Of a DNA stretch of 64,000 bases, positions 14,868 to 26,766 are shown in pieces. A program made the position numbers and the translations under genes. Source of the stretch: Oryza sativa Japonica Group (Eukaryota; Streptophyta; Magnoliopsida; Poales; Poaceae); contig NC_089046.1 of the NCBI RefSeq assembly GCF_034140825.1, forward strand, positions 637,501 through 701,500, in the 5' to 3' direction. The number at the start of each line of letters is the position of its first letter. The stretch's first letter is position 1. A model generated the notes under the pieces. It saw nothing but the letters and a program-made list of their open reading frames with translations. It was not told where the DNA came from and ran no database searches.

Positions 14868-15117
14868 TTGTGAGTTGTCTTTCCCCTTTCGATTCCCCCT
14901 CCTCTCTTCCTTCCCCTATCGTCAACTAGCTCGAGTTGCTTGCTTGTTCCCTCTGCTGCTTCCTCTCTTGTGTGGATTGGATTCCCGGCCTGGCCCTTTC
15001 TTTTTCCTCTTCTCTCCTAGATTAGAATCGTCGCGATTTGATTCCTCAATCTCTCGATTTGGCCGCCCTATCTGTTATTAATCCCCAATTGTTCTTCACA
15101 CACATACTCAATTGCAG
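14868..15117 (+). other. Probable 5'-UTR intron of the saposin-like gene
   Basis: A GTGAGTTG donor at about 14870 is followed by pyrimidine-rich sequence, then TCAATTGCAG immediately before the leader ending at the ATG at 15142. Leader introns of this kind are common in constitutively expressed rice genes. Confidence 0.5.
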
Positions 15118-15141
15118 GTCAATTGCAGCCAGAAAGAGGCG

Positions 15142-17100
15142 ATGGATTTCAAAGTCGCTTCCTTTCTCCTACTCCTGTTAATCGTCACCTGCGGAGCTGC
15201 TCAAGGTCAAGGCAATGATTTTGGTACGCCCTAATCCAACACCTTCCCTTCCTCCCTTACCTATGCTCCTCCTGGCTCCTGCATGCAGTTTGGAACCAAC
15301 ATGTCAAACATTCTCAAGGGAAAATTGGACAAGTTTTTTATTGTGCGTAGTAAAGTATCATTCTAAAATTTATATATATGGGCAGCTGCTGTGGGTATTT
15401 TATTTGGTTGAAATTCAACTTGAGGATAACCTGCTACTGATCCTCTTAGCTTGGTTATTCATTGCCTGCAAAATGCATCCATTATTTTTGTTCAAGCTTT
15501 GCCATGCACTCGTTACAAAGTCCCATGTTCATCTCACAATGGTACACAATGATAAACATTGTGGTCACAATAAATTATTGATAGAGAAAAAGGAAAAAGA
15601 GGATAGCCTAATCTAATTGTTGGCATCTCTGATTTCTCTCGTATGTTAAACCTAGGCTAGTTATTATTTATTTATGCTAGTTATGGTATGTTTTAACAGT
15701 GTTACTTTTTTAAAAATTTCTGCAACACCAATTATTGGTTATGGGTACATACTTCTCATAAAAAGGATTATGGATACATACAACAAGGCTAGAGATGCAA
15801 TATCACATAATGTGACAGGAATTAACTGGTTCCAGCTTCACAGAAATGAGAATGTGCTTCCCAATTATTGGCAATGGTTTACTTTTACTTCTTAATATGT
15901 AATAGAAATTATTATTTTTTGCTGACGACCTTCATGATATTTTATTCAGGCAAAATTAGTTATGTAGCACCGAAATTTCACGATCTTATTTTCATTCTAT
16001 TTATTTGTTTGCACCGAAATTACCTTTTGTTTATTATTCATTCCTTCTCAGTTGTCCTTGATCTAAAAACAACTGAGGTCGGGGAAGATGCTAGCCCAAT
16101 GTACAAGGAGCAAATTGCGTTGACCAAGATACCTGTAACTCTTCTGAGGAGCAAGCACAGCTCACTGTGCTCGGCTTGTGAAAACATCACAAGCGAAGCA
16201 GTCAACTTTCTTAGTGAGAAACAAATACAAGATAAGATAATGACTATCCTTCATGACACTTGTTCTCAGACATTCTCCTTTGAGCAAAAGGTAATTGTTC
16301 CCTTTTGATTTGGTTTGTTAGATCTTATATATTGTGTCTGTATATTAGAAATACAACCAATTTGATCAAAAGATATGACACATGTAGGAATTTGATTCCC
16401 TTACTAAAGTACCAAGAAGGAAAGATATTCCATGAACAATAGTAGTTTAACATGATCACTTTGTATGTCTGCAGTGTCTTGAGACTATGGACTCCTATGC
16501 AACTCTCGTCTTTGCAAAAATTGCTGAGATTAAGCCAGATGAGTTCTGCAAACAGTATGGCCTCTGCAGGGACATGGCTCTTTTATCAGCTATGAAAAGT
16601 GAAAGCACATGCGTATTCTGCCACCACATCATCGATGAAATTATGTCCAAACTGAAAGATCCTGATGCAGAGGTGATTGATTTTCCCTCGATTACACAAT
16701 TACATCGATAAATAATGAGCATACATTTGGACCCTAACATCTTGTGTGTGATGTTTGCAGTTTGAGATCATTCAATTACTACTCAAGGAATGCAACAAGA
16801 TTGAAGGTCATCAGCAGCAGGTAAAACATTTGAAGTAGTTTGTAAAAATTCTCTCTCTGACCCAATAATGCTTGTTTGGTTAATGTACATGTCTACATGA
16901 GTGATATGGGTTGATGAAATCGTACGTTTTCTTGTTGACAGTGCAAGAGGATGGTTCTGCAGTACGTCCCTCTGGTTCTAGTGAACGGTGAGAAGTTCCT
17001 GGAGAAGAACGATGTGTGCGCAATGATCCAAGCCTGTGATGCAGGCAAGAGGAAGGCATTCAACTTGTTCTCTGCACGGAAATTGGTGCGTGACGCATGA
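15142..17100 (+). CDS. Saposin B-domain protein (prosaposin-like)
   Basis: Five exons, 15142-15223, 16052-16290, 16475-16672, 16761-16820 and 16942-17100, give 245 residues. The N-terminus MDFKVASFLLLLLIVTCGAAQ is a signal peptide (shown in part). Two saposin B modules follow. The first has the six-cysteine pattern C-x2-C ... C ... C ... C ... C from LCSACENI to YGLC and spans exons 2-3. The second runs from STCVFCHHIIDEI through KECNKI and CKRMVLQY to DVCAMIQAC. Saposin-like proteins bind lipids and act as sphingolipid-hydrolase activators or membrane-perturbing proteins in lysosomes and vacuoles; the plant function is little known. No aspartic-protease domain is present, so this is a free saposin protein, not a phytepsin insert. 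Confidence 0.93.
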
Positions 17101-17344
17101 AGTAGTAGGAAGCGTGCATACACGAATCAAGTTGTGGTAGGCATGGAGAAGACGAAGAAGTGATGGCAGCTTGTACATATGGTTGTTATTAATGATATAG
17201 GCAATACTACTCTGTGAAGGGGATAATCCGATAATTGTATGCACACATTTGAACTGTTTGTCTGATAGTAATGGCTATACTTACTTTTGTGTGCTTGCTT
17301 CTGGGGAGTATGGAGCAGTATACTCCACTATTTAAGTAGTACTA

Positions 17345-17558
17345 CCTCAGTTTCATATTATAAAACTTTCTAGCATTACACACATTCATATATATGTTAA
17401 TGAATCTAAACACATATATACCTAGATTCATTAACATATATATGCATATGGGCAATGCTAGAAAGTCTTATAATATGAAACTATATATGTCTAGATTCAT
17501 TAACATATATATGAATGTGTGTAATGCTAGAAAGTTTTATAATATGAAACGGAGGGAG
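17345..17558. mobile_element. Stowaway MITE with an internally repeated arm
   Basis: TA|CCTCAGTTTCATATTATAAA on the left and ATAATATGAAACGGAGGGAG|TA on the right. The segment GCTAGAAAGT(C/T)TTATAATATGAAAC occurs twice on the right side and its complement once on the left, so one arm has been duplicated. Confidence 0.85.
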
Positions 17559-17703
17559 TACTGAATTGAGCGAGAATTTGTACACGACCAGAAGAAACTA
17601 AATTTACATAGCACATACCCAGAGATGTTGATCTGCACTGGCTAGGAGCAAATTAACTAAACTGTGCAAAGCTTGGATCCGGCCACGAACATAACAGACT
17701 ATT

Positions 17704-18530
17704 GATCTCTCTTTACGAGAAAATCTATCGTGTACCACTGACTTTGCTCTAGATCCACAATCTGCCACTGACTTTGTTCAGTTCTATAGTACGCCATCGC
17801 CTTTTGTTTAACTTCTACAATTTACCATCGCCGTCTAGTTAGTCTCCGTTAGTACCATACAATTGTGTTCTAATGACGAAAATACCCCTAAGATGAAAAC
17901 TTTCAGAATTTGGCCGAAAATTCACAAATACCATACTGTAACATGTCACAGAGGTTGCCCGGCTCATATTCTTCTATGATAATACATGATTATCTAAGCA
18001 TACATATGATTGTTTTAGCAACTTGTTTGACGGCATGTTGCACTTACAAAAATAAATCTAATCACACGCTTATTTTATATTATGTATTGACTAATATATT
18101 ACTTCCTCCGTTTCACAATGTAAGTCATTCTAGCATTTCCTATATTTATATAGTTGTTAATTAACAACTATATAAATATGAGAAATGCTAGAATGACTTA
18201 CATTTGAAACGGAGGGAGTAGAATTCTAGCAATACATACGTATGTATGCGGCCGCCACGGGCTTGTGGACCACGGACACAGCCTGCAATATTGCACGTGT
18301 ACTTGTGGCCGTAACAGAGGCGGACATGAAAATATATTGGGTTAATTTTTTTATTCTAGAGGTATTTTGGTCATTAGTACGAAATTGTACCGTGCTAACG
18401 GAGACTTAACTGACGGCGATGGTAAATTATATAAGTTAAACAAAAGACGCTGGTATATTATAAAATTAAACTAAGTCAGTGGCAGATTATTGAACTAGAC
18501 TAAAGTCAATGGTATATAAGTAGATTCTCT
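17704..18530. mobile_element. Long terminal-inverted-repeat DNA element with nested Stowaway
   Basis: The left 190 bp (GAGAAAATCTATCGTGTACC, GCCACTGACTTTGTTCAG, TTACCATCGCCGTC, GTCTCCGTTAG) recurs inverted on the right (CTAACGGAGACTTAACTGACGGCGATGG and so on). No transposase is visible and no clear target duplication was found. MULE-like by its long TIRs. A Stowaway at 18102-18218 sits inside. Confidence 0.7.
18102..18218. mobile_element. Stowaway MITE (117 bp), nearly perfect hairpin
   Basis: TA|CTTCCTCCGTTTCACAATG to CATTTGAAACGGAGGGAG|TA. The arms CATTCTAGCATTTCC and GAAATGCTAGAATG pair around the TATAGTTGTTAATTAACAACTATA palindrome. Inserted into the long-TIR element. Confidence 0.9.
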
Positions 18531-18834
18531 CATTTATTTATACATTTACACTGTTCAAAATCATCGTCATTGTCGTTGTTTTGTTGTTGCCAGTTTAGTC
18601 AATTACACTCTACTGATACTGATACCAGAATGCTTTTTTTTTTTTTTTGATTTGACAATACGAACGAACAGCTCCTCTCTCGTCAAAATGAAAAGAAAGA
18701 AAGAAAAAAACATATATATAAGACGTCAAACCTCGGAATCGGGGGATTGTGTTTGTGAGTGACTTGTTTGATTAGATTTGCCGGGACGGGAGGACAAGCA
18801 GAGTAGACGACGGAGTTTGGATTGGAAATTTGGA

Positions 18835-21800
18835 ATGACGACGACGACGACGACTCGGCACCGCCTCCGGGATGCGGCGGTGGCGTCAGTGGTGGCCGTC
18901 CTCCCCCACGAGATCTCCCCGCTCATCAGCGCCGCCTCCACCTTCTTCTTCGTACGTATCGTATCGTATGCTTCCCTCTCTCTCTTGCTTCTTGCTTCTT
19001 CTCATTTCATTTCCTTGATTCATCTATGGCTTTATGGCTGTGCAGATCCTCAGCGCCTACTTTGCCGTGCTGCCGCTGCGGGACGAGGGGGCCATCTCCC
19101 TGGGCCTCTCCTCCCTCCCGGGTCTCTTCGCCGGCTCCCTCCTCCTCACCCTTGTCGCCGCCCCCGTCGCCTCCCTCGCCTTCTCCCTCCCATCCATCCC
19201 CAAACCCAGGGTCCGTATTCTTCCTCACTTACATTATCTATTTTTATTAGCTTGCTTTTTATGCCACAAGCCAACCGGTTAGATTTCTTAGATGCAAACT
19301 TCGGTAATGCTTTGTACCTTTACGGACGCAATTTTTACACACTTATTGTAGTCAATCACGCAAAAACAACTGCATTACATTCTCACAATCATGAAAACTC
19401 TTTTTAACGAATATGAAAACTTGAATTGGTTCAGATGAAAACTTGCTATTTGCTCTAAGTTCAGATGTAGGCACACTTCTTAAACCTGAAGGAATGCAAT
19501 TCTTAACTCAACTCAATTATTTCAATGATTGTATTGTTCTTGCTTTAGTGTTTCACTAGTTAAAAGTAGTATACCTTTATTTTGTTTCATTTGATCAAGA
19601 TGCTAGCTTTGCCTTCTGTATGACTGGAACAGTTGATGAATTACTTTAGAGTACCATGTTAATCATTGAATTTGTGTTCTTTTGTCTGTTGAGAAGAAAA
19701 AAATAATTCTGGTCTGTGTTGTGCGAGCTTCTGTATATTTACCACAGGAATGCAATAATTTGGGTATTTCTTCAGTAAACCCCTTTAATTTAAGATGGTT
19801 CAGCTAGCTTTTCCTTGACTAAATACCAGATTCTTGTCCTCAGCTTTCTTCCGTTTGTTTATCGATGATGAGGTCTACATTTTAAGAATTTGAAATATTC
19901 TGAAGAACAATACAGGCTACAAATATCCTTGCAGTTATTTCTTATTCACTGACATCAGCTAATTTTATCATCTATATTCAGGCTTTGGTTTTCATACACA
20001 GATTCTTCAGTTTATCCCTTCTTGTCTTTTTTGTTCTTTGGTTTGCCTCTACCCCTGGGCATTCCCCTTCTATCTCCCAGGTAATATACATTGCTATTAA
20101 TCTTGGTTTTTGCAATTATGTACAATATAGTTATTAAATTTCAATGAAATTGTGAAGGGAAAAAATTACCGTACCATGAATTTTCACTCAGCTGCTTCGT
20201 CTGTCCCCCTGAATTTCCTAATCTAAGAATCATTCCTCACACAAAAAAAAACTTATTTTTCTCTGTTTCTTGGTGTACAAATCAAGTCAAGCGAAGATGC
20301 TTCAAATAAACCTCCTGGATGGGGAAACCACAGTTGGTTCTACATATTAGTGAGAATAAGCTTGTTTCTTTGGGTACGACTTTTCATGCTACATGGGCAT
20401 GTTCATTTATTCTAATTCTCAAACTGATTATTGATTTGAGTAATTATGTCTATTTGAAGGTTTCCTTGCTTAATCTCATTGCAATATCATCAACATGGGC
20501 AAGAGTAATTGATATCATGGATAGTGAGGTATCATTTACAGCTGCTCTAAAACTTATTGGCAAATTACCTACAACTGATTACTTTTGCTTCTGATATTCT
20601 TATTACTCTTTTAATTCAGTCAGGTTCAAGATTGTTTGGTTTTATTGGGGCCGGTGCTACGCTCGGGCAACTTTTTGGTTCATTATTTGCTGCAACTATG
20701 GCATTGCTAGGGCCCTGTACGTATGATTTTCTGAACAAGAAAACAAATTCCTGATTTAAAATTTCTAGAATGCATTTTCACATCTCCGAAATGTGCCTCA
20801 GTTCTGCTCCTGTTTTCATCCCTATTGATGGAACTTGCTGCATTGTCATCGAAAGGAATCTGCACTGATGATACTCACGGCTCAATGGAATTGTCTTCTA
20901 CAATGTATGTATCCTTCTGGACATGGTTTGCAATATCCTGACTTATCTATGACTGTTAACTATGACACGGGCAAAACATATCATTGATACGGACTAATGT
21001 CCAGTTTTACTTTCATTTTTAATTCTTAAACTTAAGTCACATTATAGTTTGTAAATTCTTTCTTTTATAATCAACCTCAAAACCCTTGAATGGATTTTGT
21101 TAGTTTGAACGTCTCATAGCAATACAGATAGATTGCCTGCTGATTATTTGATTTGATATTTTGGTGATTCCTTGTTTTGCTTATGATTGCATCCCAATCT
21201 ATTACCAACTGCAGAGCCGAACAAAGCCAAAATACAGAGGCTGATGATGAAATGTCTTCACTGGTCACTTCACAAGGATTACCGTCCCAAGTCTCCGAAT
21301 CTCAGAAAACCAAACCTGAGATTTTTGTGATGTTTGAAGGTTTCTGGCTGATTGCACGCTCTCCCTATCTGATGTATATATCTCTATTTTTGTGGCTGAG
21401 CGCTGTTGTGTCGTCCTTCTTTTACTTCCAGGTATGGTTCTTCTATATATGTCTATTGACATGAATAAGTTCCACATCACTGTGACCATGTTGTTTCCTT
21501 AGTTACATCGTTGGAAGGATCCACCATTTACCATCCATTTGAATTCTACCTGATTTCCAGAAAGTGACGATAGTTGCTACAACAATATCAAGCCCAACTG
21601 CCAGAAGAAGAACCTTTGCACTCATAAACAGCTTTATTGCCGTCTTTATTCTTGCAGGGCAACTCACTTTGACGGTATTTATCCATCTCCAGATTGTCCT
21701 TGGTTTTATTATTAATAGTACCCCTTTTTGCAGTATGAATAAATCTTAACCTGACAAATTGTCCTGCACAGGACCACTATGACATGCGTCATGGTGAAGT

Positions 21801-23944
21801 AGCTTTATATGTTGCAAACTGAACATTTTGACTCATTAGGCTCTCCCTCCTTTTTGTTTTGGTGGGGAAGGCTCAATTAGAAAGCTCAGCTTCATTTCTA
21901 ACATCTATTTGATCATGCATGCGTATCCCCAAAGTGCTTATTTTTCTCATACAACATTGAACTTATTATTTAGTGATATCTTCCTTTGTTCTTTTGAAGA
22001 CAAGAATGTGTCAAAATTTCAATAGATTTTCCTTCTGAATTCTGATGTAATTCTGATACACGCATATGTTCCTCAGTTTGACAATTAAGAGATAATTCGC
22101 ATCTCATATCGTCAAAAGAAGGGAAGAGTTCATTACGATGTAGTCAAAATGATGTATTGCATGTCTACATCACTACATTCCAAGTACTGAGCAACTTATT
22201 AGCATTGGCAAAAACAATATAATTTAAAAATGTCCTAACCAACAAGTTGTTAGAAAACTGCAATGACTGAGGAAGTTTTGCTAATTTTGTTTCTTCTTTC
22301 ATTTCGAAAAAAAAAATCTCGAAATTTCGTTACTGATTCCTGTTATGAATTAAACAACTATTTCAGGGTCGTATCCTTACCATAGCTGGTGTAACAGTTG
22401 CTATCTGTGCATCCCCATTCATTGCCACATTGAATATGGTTGCCCTTGCTCTATGGCCAACTTGGGTTGCTGTTGCTGTCACTGAAACAATTCGAAAGGT
22501 ACATATAGAACAGGGAGCTATGATTGAACTTTTGGTGTAATAACCGTTTTTTACCATTAAATGATACTTTCCAAAAGTCACATACAAATAAATATGCATA
22601 TCTAGATGTGAGCATTCATTACCACCTGGATATTCATATTTGAGAGCTGAGACACATTAATTTGAATTTAATCTGGAATTTTCGCATGTCAAGGATATCT
22701 AATCACTCATAATCCATTTTTGTGCAATTTAGGGTTTTCGATGTTAGCTCTAAATTGCTGCTTTCCCAATCTCATCTTTTATTCTCTGTAGGTAACTACT
22801 TATGTTTTGACAAGACCTGGAAGGGAATTGCTATTCACAGTTGTCTCACAGGATGAGAAGTACAAAGCCAAGGTAAAAGATATGTCATTACCTGTTTGAG
22901 TTTAGTGACCAATAAGAAACGAAATAATACATTTGCTTGAATGCAATAGATGAGTTGTGTCAGTAGTACACATTATCATGCACCACAGAGAACTAACAAA
23001 ATTTCTAATCCCTGGATTGCTCATCAATTTTCATCAATTTGCATTGTGTTATAGATGTCTCCGGTAGATATCAAGCATATACACATCAACATATGTGATG
23101 TGTTTTTGTTCTCAACCCTGGTTCAAGGTGGTCGTAGGCATGGCGCAAGAGGCCGCCCTTTGGCATCTTGCCCATCCTCTGTCGCCAACGCTTCCTTCTT
23201 AGCGTGCTAGGTCATTTGGTCGTCCCATTGTAATCGCGAGAATAGGATTAAGTCCTTGTTTTCCTCTCCCCCCCCCCCCTTTTCTTCCCAAACCCCCCTT
23301 CTTTTCTTTGTTTTGCCTTTTGTGTAAATTTTATTCCTCTTAATACAGAAGTCCGCAATCCTTTTGCGTATTCCCCAAAAAATAAAATGGCTCTGTTTTG
23401 AATTCACCTAGGCACATCAGAGTTAGCCTTGTCTCTTAAAATGGAGAGTGGGTGATTAGCAGCGAAATTTGAAGTTGAATTTCCAGATTAAGTAGGCTAT
23501 TGTAGAAAAATAGTCAGTTTTTCAGTTGCCTTCTTAGTCTTATATTTAAAATCATCTTAAATACGTGTTCACAAATGTATGACCCATTTCAGTTTTGACT
23601 ATTTAACTAATGAATATGAATTCTAATAGGTTTGTATAGATGTTGTTGTTCAAAGGCTTGGTGATGCAACAGCTGCCGGAATATACAGTTTGTTGTTCAG
23701 CAGCCTTGAGAAGAAGGCATCCATGGTCACCCTCTACGCGTTGCCGGTATGTGTCATGGTTTCAGTCATTGTATTTGTACCCCATCACCACATAGGATTG
23801 CATATATCACTGAAGAACTAATTTTCTCCCTTCTGATAACAGCTCTGCTTCGTGTGGCTTCTAACGGCATTTCATTTGGGCCGGCTCCAGACAAACCTTG
23901 TCAAGGTTCAGGTTGCTTCTTTTGCATCTTCGATTCCTAGATAG
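18835..23944 (+). CDS. Polytopic membrane protein, TLC ATP/ADP-translocase-like
   Basis: Thirteen exons: 18835-18951, 19046-19210, 19982-20080, 20287-20373, 20460-20528, 20620-20716, 20802-20904, 21215-21431, 21561-21674, 22367-22498, 22792-22872, 23630-23746 and 23843-23944. They keep frame throughout, giving 499 residues. The protein has about ten hydrophobic segments with an acidic soluble loop (SQNTEADDEMSSLV) in the middle. The late motif YVLTRPGRELLFTVVSQDEKY followed by KAKVCIDVVVQRLGDA is the signature region of the TLC/AAA nucleotide translocase family (bacterial Npt/Tlc and plastid NTT), set in an MFS-like fold. A true ATP/ADP exchange activity is not shown: plant homologues of this branch are mostly uncharacterised. 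The ATG at 18835 opens a Thr run (MTTTTTTRHRLRDAAVAS). There is no obvious transit peptide. Confidence 0.85.
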
Positions 23945-24693
23945 GTACTTGGTTACCTATAGTAAGGTGATTGTAGCTTACTTAATTCACTTGTAGTGTT
24001 CTTAACACAAATGCTTGATACGGGGAACTGCTGCACGTACCCACAGAAATGCATACTGTAAGTAACCAGAGTGCAGAAAGAAATATGGCACAACGACAAG
24101 TCAGGTTGCCAGTGGCGTTGATACTCCTTTTGCCTTGTAAGACTAATAGAAGATTTATCGAGAAACATTTTTGTTTTCAATATAGCATTAGGATTACTAC
24201 AGGAAGGATACAACATGCATAGAGGAAGAAGGAATACTGTATGACTAGATGAATAACAGATGAGTATGTGATCTCTGCGTCTATTGTTAGAAACAATACT
24301 GTCTTGCAGACGGCAGTGTATGTGACTTGTTACATTGCTATTTGCTAATGAGAAAACAAGGCTGAATTTGTTGGGCATTTTTGCTTCTTTTGGGAACTCA
24401 ATATGATCTTCAGGCATGTACAATTTACTGTTAAATTGATACTATAGAAGTGCTCTCATGGCACCTTCTGATAACTTATTGATCATGTTCTTCGATTTTC
24501 ATACTGCCTGATTAATTTCTGGAACACACACACAGATACACGCATGTAAAGACAAGCTGCATTTCTTATTACTGTATTTTCTTTGCAAAGCGAGAGCCCA
24601 AGATTGAATGGTGGAGAGTAGAATGAATATTGCCTTGCGTGATCTTTGTGCTAATCCTTTTTAAAATTGCGCGGGAAGAATCCCCGCGTGAGT
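23945..24693. other. Spacer between membrane-transporter and lipid-transfer-like genes
   Basis: 3' flank of the transporter-like gene plus the promoter side of the next gene. No gene or repeat terminus was recognised. Confidence 0.5.
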
Positions 24694-24700
24694 TATAAAA
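24694..24700 (+). promoter_or_regulatory. TATA box of lipid-transfer-like gene
   Basis: TATAAAA in GAGTTATAAAACGATACGC, about 130 bp upstream of the ATG at 24832. Confidence 0.55.
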
Positions 24701-24831
24701 CGATACGCGCGCCACGCCGGATCATCAAGCTGCGAGCCTCTCGTGCTTAATACTAGTCACTAATTAAGTGCTTAAGCTAGTGCTTAACACTAGCTAGCTA
24801 ATTGCTCATCATTGATCAAGCGAAGAAGAAG

Positions 24832-25805
24832 ATGATGGCGTCACCGGCATCCAAGCGCGCCGCCGTCGTCTTGCTCGTCGTGGTTGCTTCTGTGATGATG
24901 GCGACGCCGTCGGAAGCGATGAGACCGAGGAGGAAGGCAGCCGCCGCCTTGGTCTCGTCGGAGGCCCGCGTCCTCCGCTTCCCCGGCTTCCCGGGAAGCC
25001 GCCAGCGCTTCCCGGGGTTCCCCGGAGCCAGGCCGTCGCCGCGCGCGGCGCCGCCGAAGCCATCACCGCCGCCGTCGTCGTCGTCAGTCCCCGCCCTGCC
25101 ACTGTCTCCACCCGCCGGCGGCTCGCTGCCGCCGCCGTGCGGGAGGTCGTCGCAGACGACGCCGCCGGGCACCTTGATCCCGGGCATGCCGGGCAGCGGC
25201 GGCGGCGGTTCGTCGCCGACGGACTGCGTGACGTCGCTGGCGGGGCTGACGACGTGCGCGTCGTTCCTGACGGGGGCGGAGGCGGAGACCCCGACGCCGG
25301 CGAGCGAGTGCTGCGGCGGGCTGGGGATGTTCCTGAACAGCACGGCGGCGGCGGCGGAGGGTGACCGGACGTTGAGGTGCCTGTGCCCGGTGATCCTCGG
25401 CGACGTCAACCGGATGCTGCCCAAGCCGGTGGATCCCGTGCGGATGATGTACCTCCCCATCGCCTGCGGCCTCGTCCTCCCGCCTCAAGTCCTCTTCATC
25501 TGCTTCAGTCAGTTCTTACCTTCACTTGCACTCATTGATTCATCATTCTCAAATTCTATCAGATTAATTCCTTTCTGACGAAAAACTGATATATTATTGA
25601 TTCTTTGATTGATTATGGCAGCCGGGCAGCCTAACCCACCGGTGCTCTCGCGTGTTCCTGTCTCCTGGTCGACGCTCTCTTCAGGTTCTTGCTGAATTTG
25701 CTCTCTTGGTTTCCTGTTAATTCACACATTGTTCAATCTGGATTTTTTTGCATTCTAATGTTTTTGTTGTTGTTGTTTTCTTAATATGCAGCAATGTCGC
25801 CTTGA
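24832..25805 (+). CDS. Proline-rich eight-cysteine lipid-transfer-like protein
   Basis: Exons 24832-25507, 25622-25684 and 25792-25805 give 250 residues ending TLSSAMSP. The signal peptide (AAVVLLVVVASVMMATPSEA) is followed by a basic stretch and two copies of RFPGFPG. A Pro/Ser-rich linker comes next, then the eight-cysteine motif of the plant bifunctional inhibitor/lipid-transfer/2S family: DCVTSL, TTC, SECCGG, RCLCPV, IACGL and FIC. The first exon is extremely GC-rich. Such hybrid proline-rich lipid-transfer proteins are secreted and linked to cuticle or wall lipid handling (family knowledge). The C-terminus is only weakly hydrophobic, so a GPI anchor is not supported. An extra Cys lies in the linker (PPPCGRSS). 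Confidence 0.87.
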
Positions 25806-26766
25806 TGGTTCACGATAAGATCGATTCAAAGGTTACTGATGATTCAGTGTCTCACTTTAAGCTTACAAAGCTGTTGTTGGTCTTGAGTGTTGTGTTTTCA
25901 GAAACAGCTGAGCCTGTACTTCAGTAAACCACAGAGTTAGCTACCATACTGCTATATAACCACATAAGATTGGTTGGTACATCATGCGTGGTGTAAGAGC
26001 TTATTTCTTATTTATAGGGAAAAAATATGTAAGTCATTTCATCAAATATTCTTTCTCCACAACTAAAGAGTGTGAAATTTGGGACAATAAGGAAACTGAA
26101 AATACAGGTCAACTGCACAGCAAAATTCCAGTAGGAATGGAATGCTTTGTCTACAACATTACTTGTTATAATAATCAAATTGACAGGAAAACATAAATAT
26201 CAGTAAACTTAAACATCCGCAGTCAACCTCTGAACATGCATACATCACATTTGGCGATGATATGATGAATTTTCACTTTCAGCAATAGTATGTGTTTCAC
26301 TTTCAACAGCAATAGCCGTACACATGAGCAAAGTGACAGTCTCAAGACGGCCTTATTCGATACTCTGAATTTACAAGGCACTATGTGCGTGTGGGTTTCC
26401 CAATTACACAACTGGTCGCCATTAAGACTACGCAATTGCAACCAAGAACCAAGATCATCCAGACCAGCAATGCCATCTTCTGGCACCTCCTTATTTTGTC
26501 ATTCTTATTATTATCAGATACCTACTAAATTAGATCTTGTCTGAGCTTTATTCTGAGGATAGGTGAATCAAAACCTTTTCATCTGCACCAGCTAGCAATC
26601 TGGCAGCAAAGAAGAATACTACTAGAGGAGCTAAGGTTCTGCTGTTGTCTGTTCCATAATGAATTCAATTTGCGCAGATTTGTTTATTTAGTTCTATCAT
26701 ATGTTTACTGCATTTCCTGACCTGTAGGCTTGAATAGAAGGATATGGAGAAGTTTTCATTTACTTC
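25806..26766. other. Spacer between convergent lipid-transfer-like gene and LSF2
   Basis: 3' regions of the two convergent genes. Open frames here show no family features and no repeat terminus was seen. Confidence 0.5.

Noticed and set aside
24809-25488. Minus-strand frames of 100-214 residues opposite the lipid-transfer-like gene
   Set aside because: Shadows of a GC-rich exon. The plus strand has a signal peptide, cysteine motif and consistent introns.
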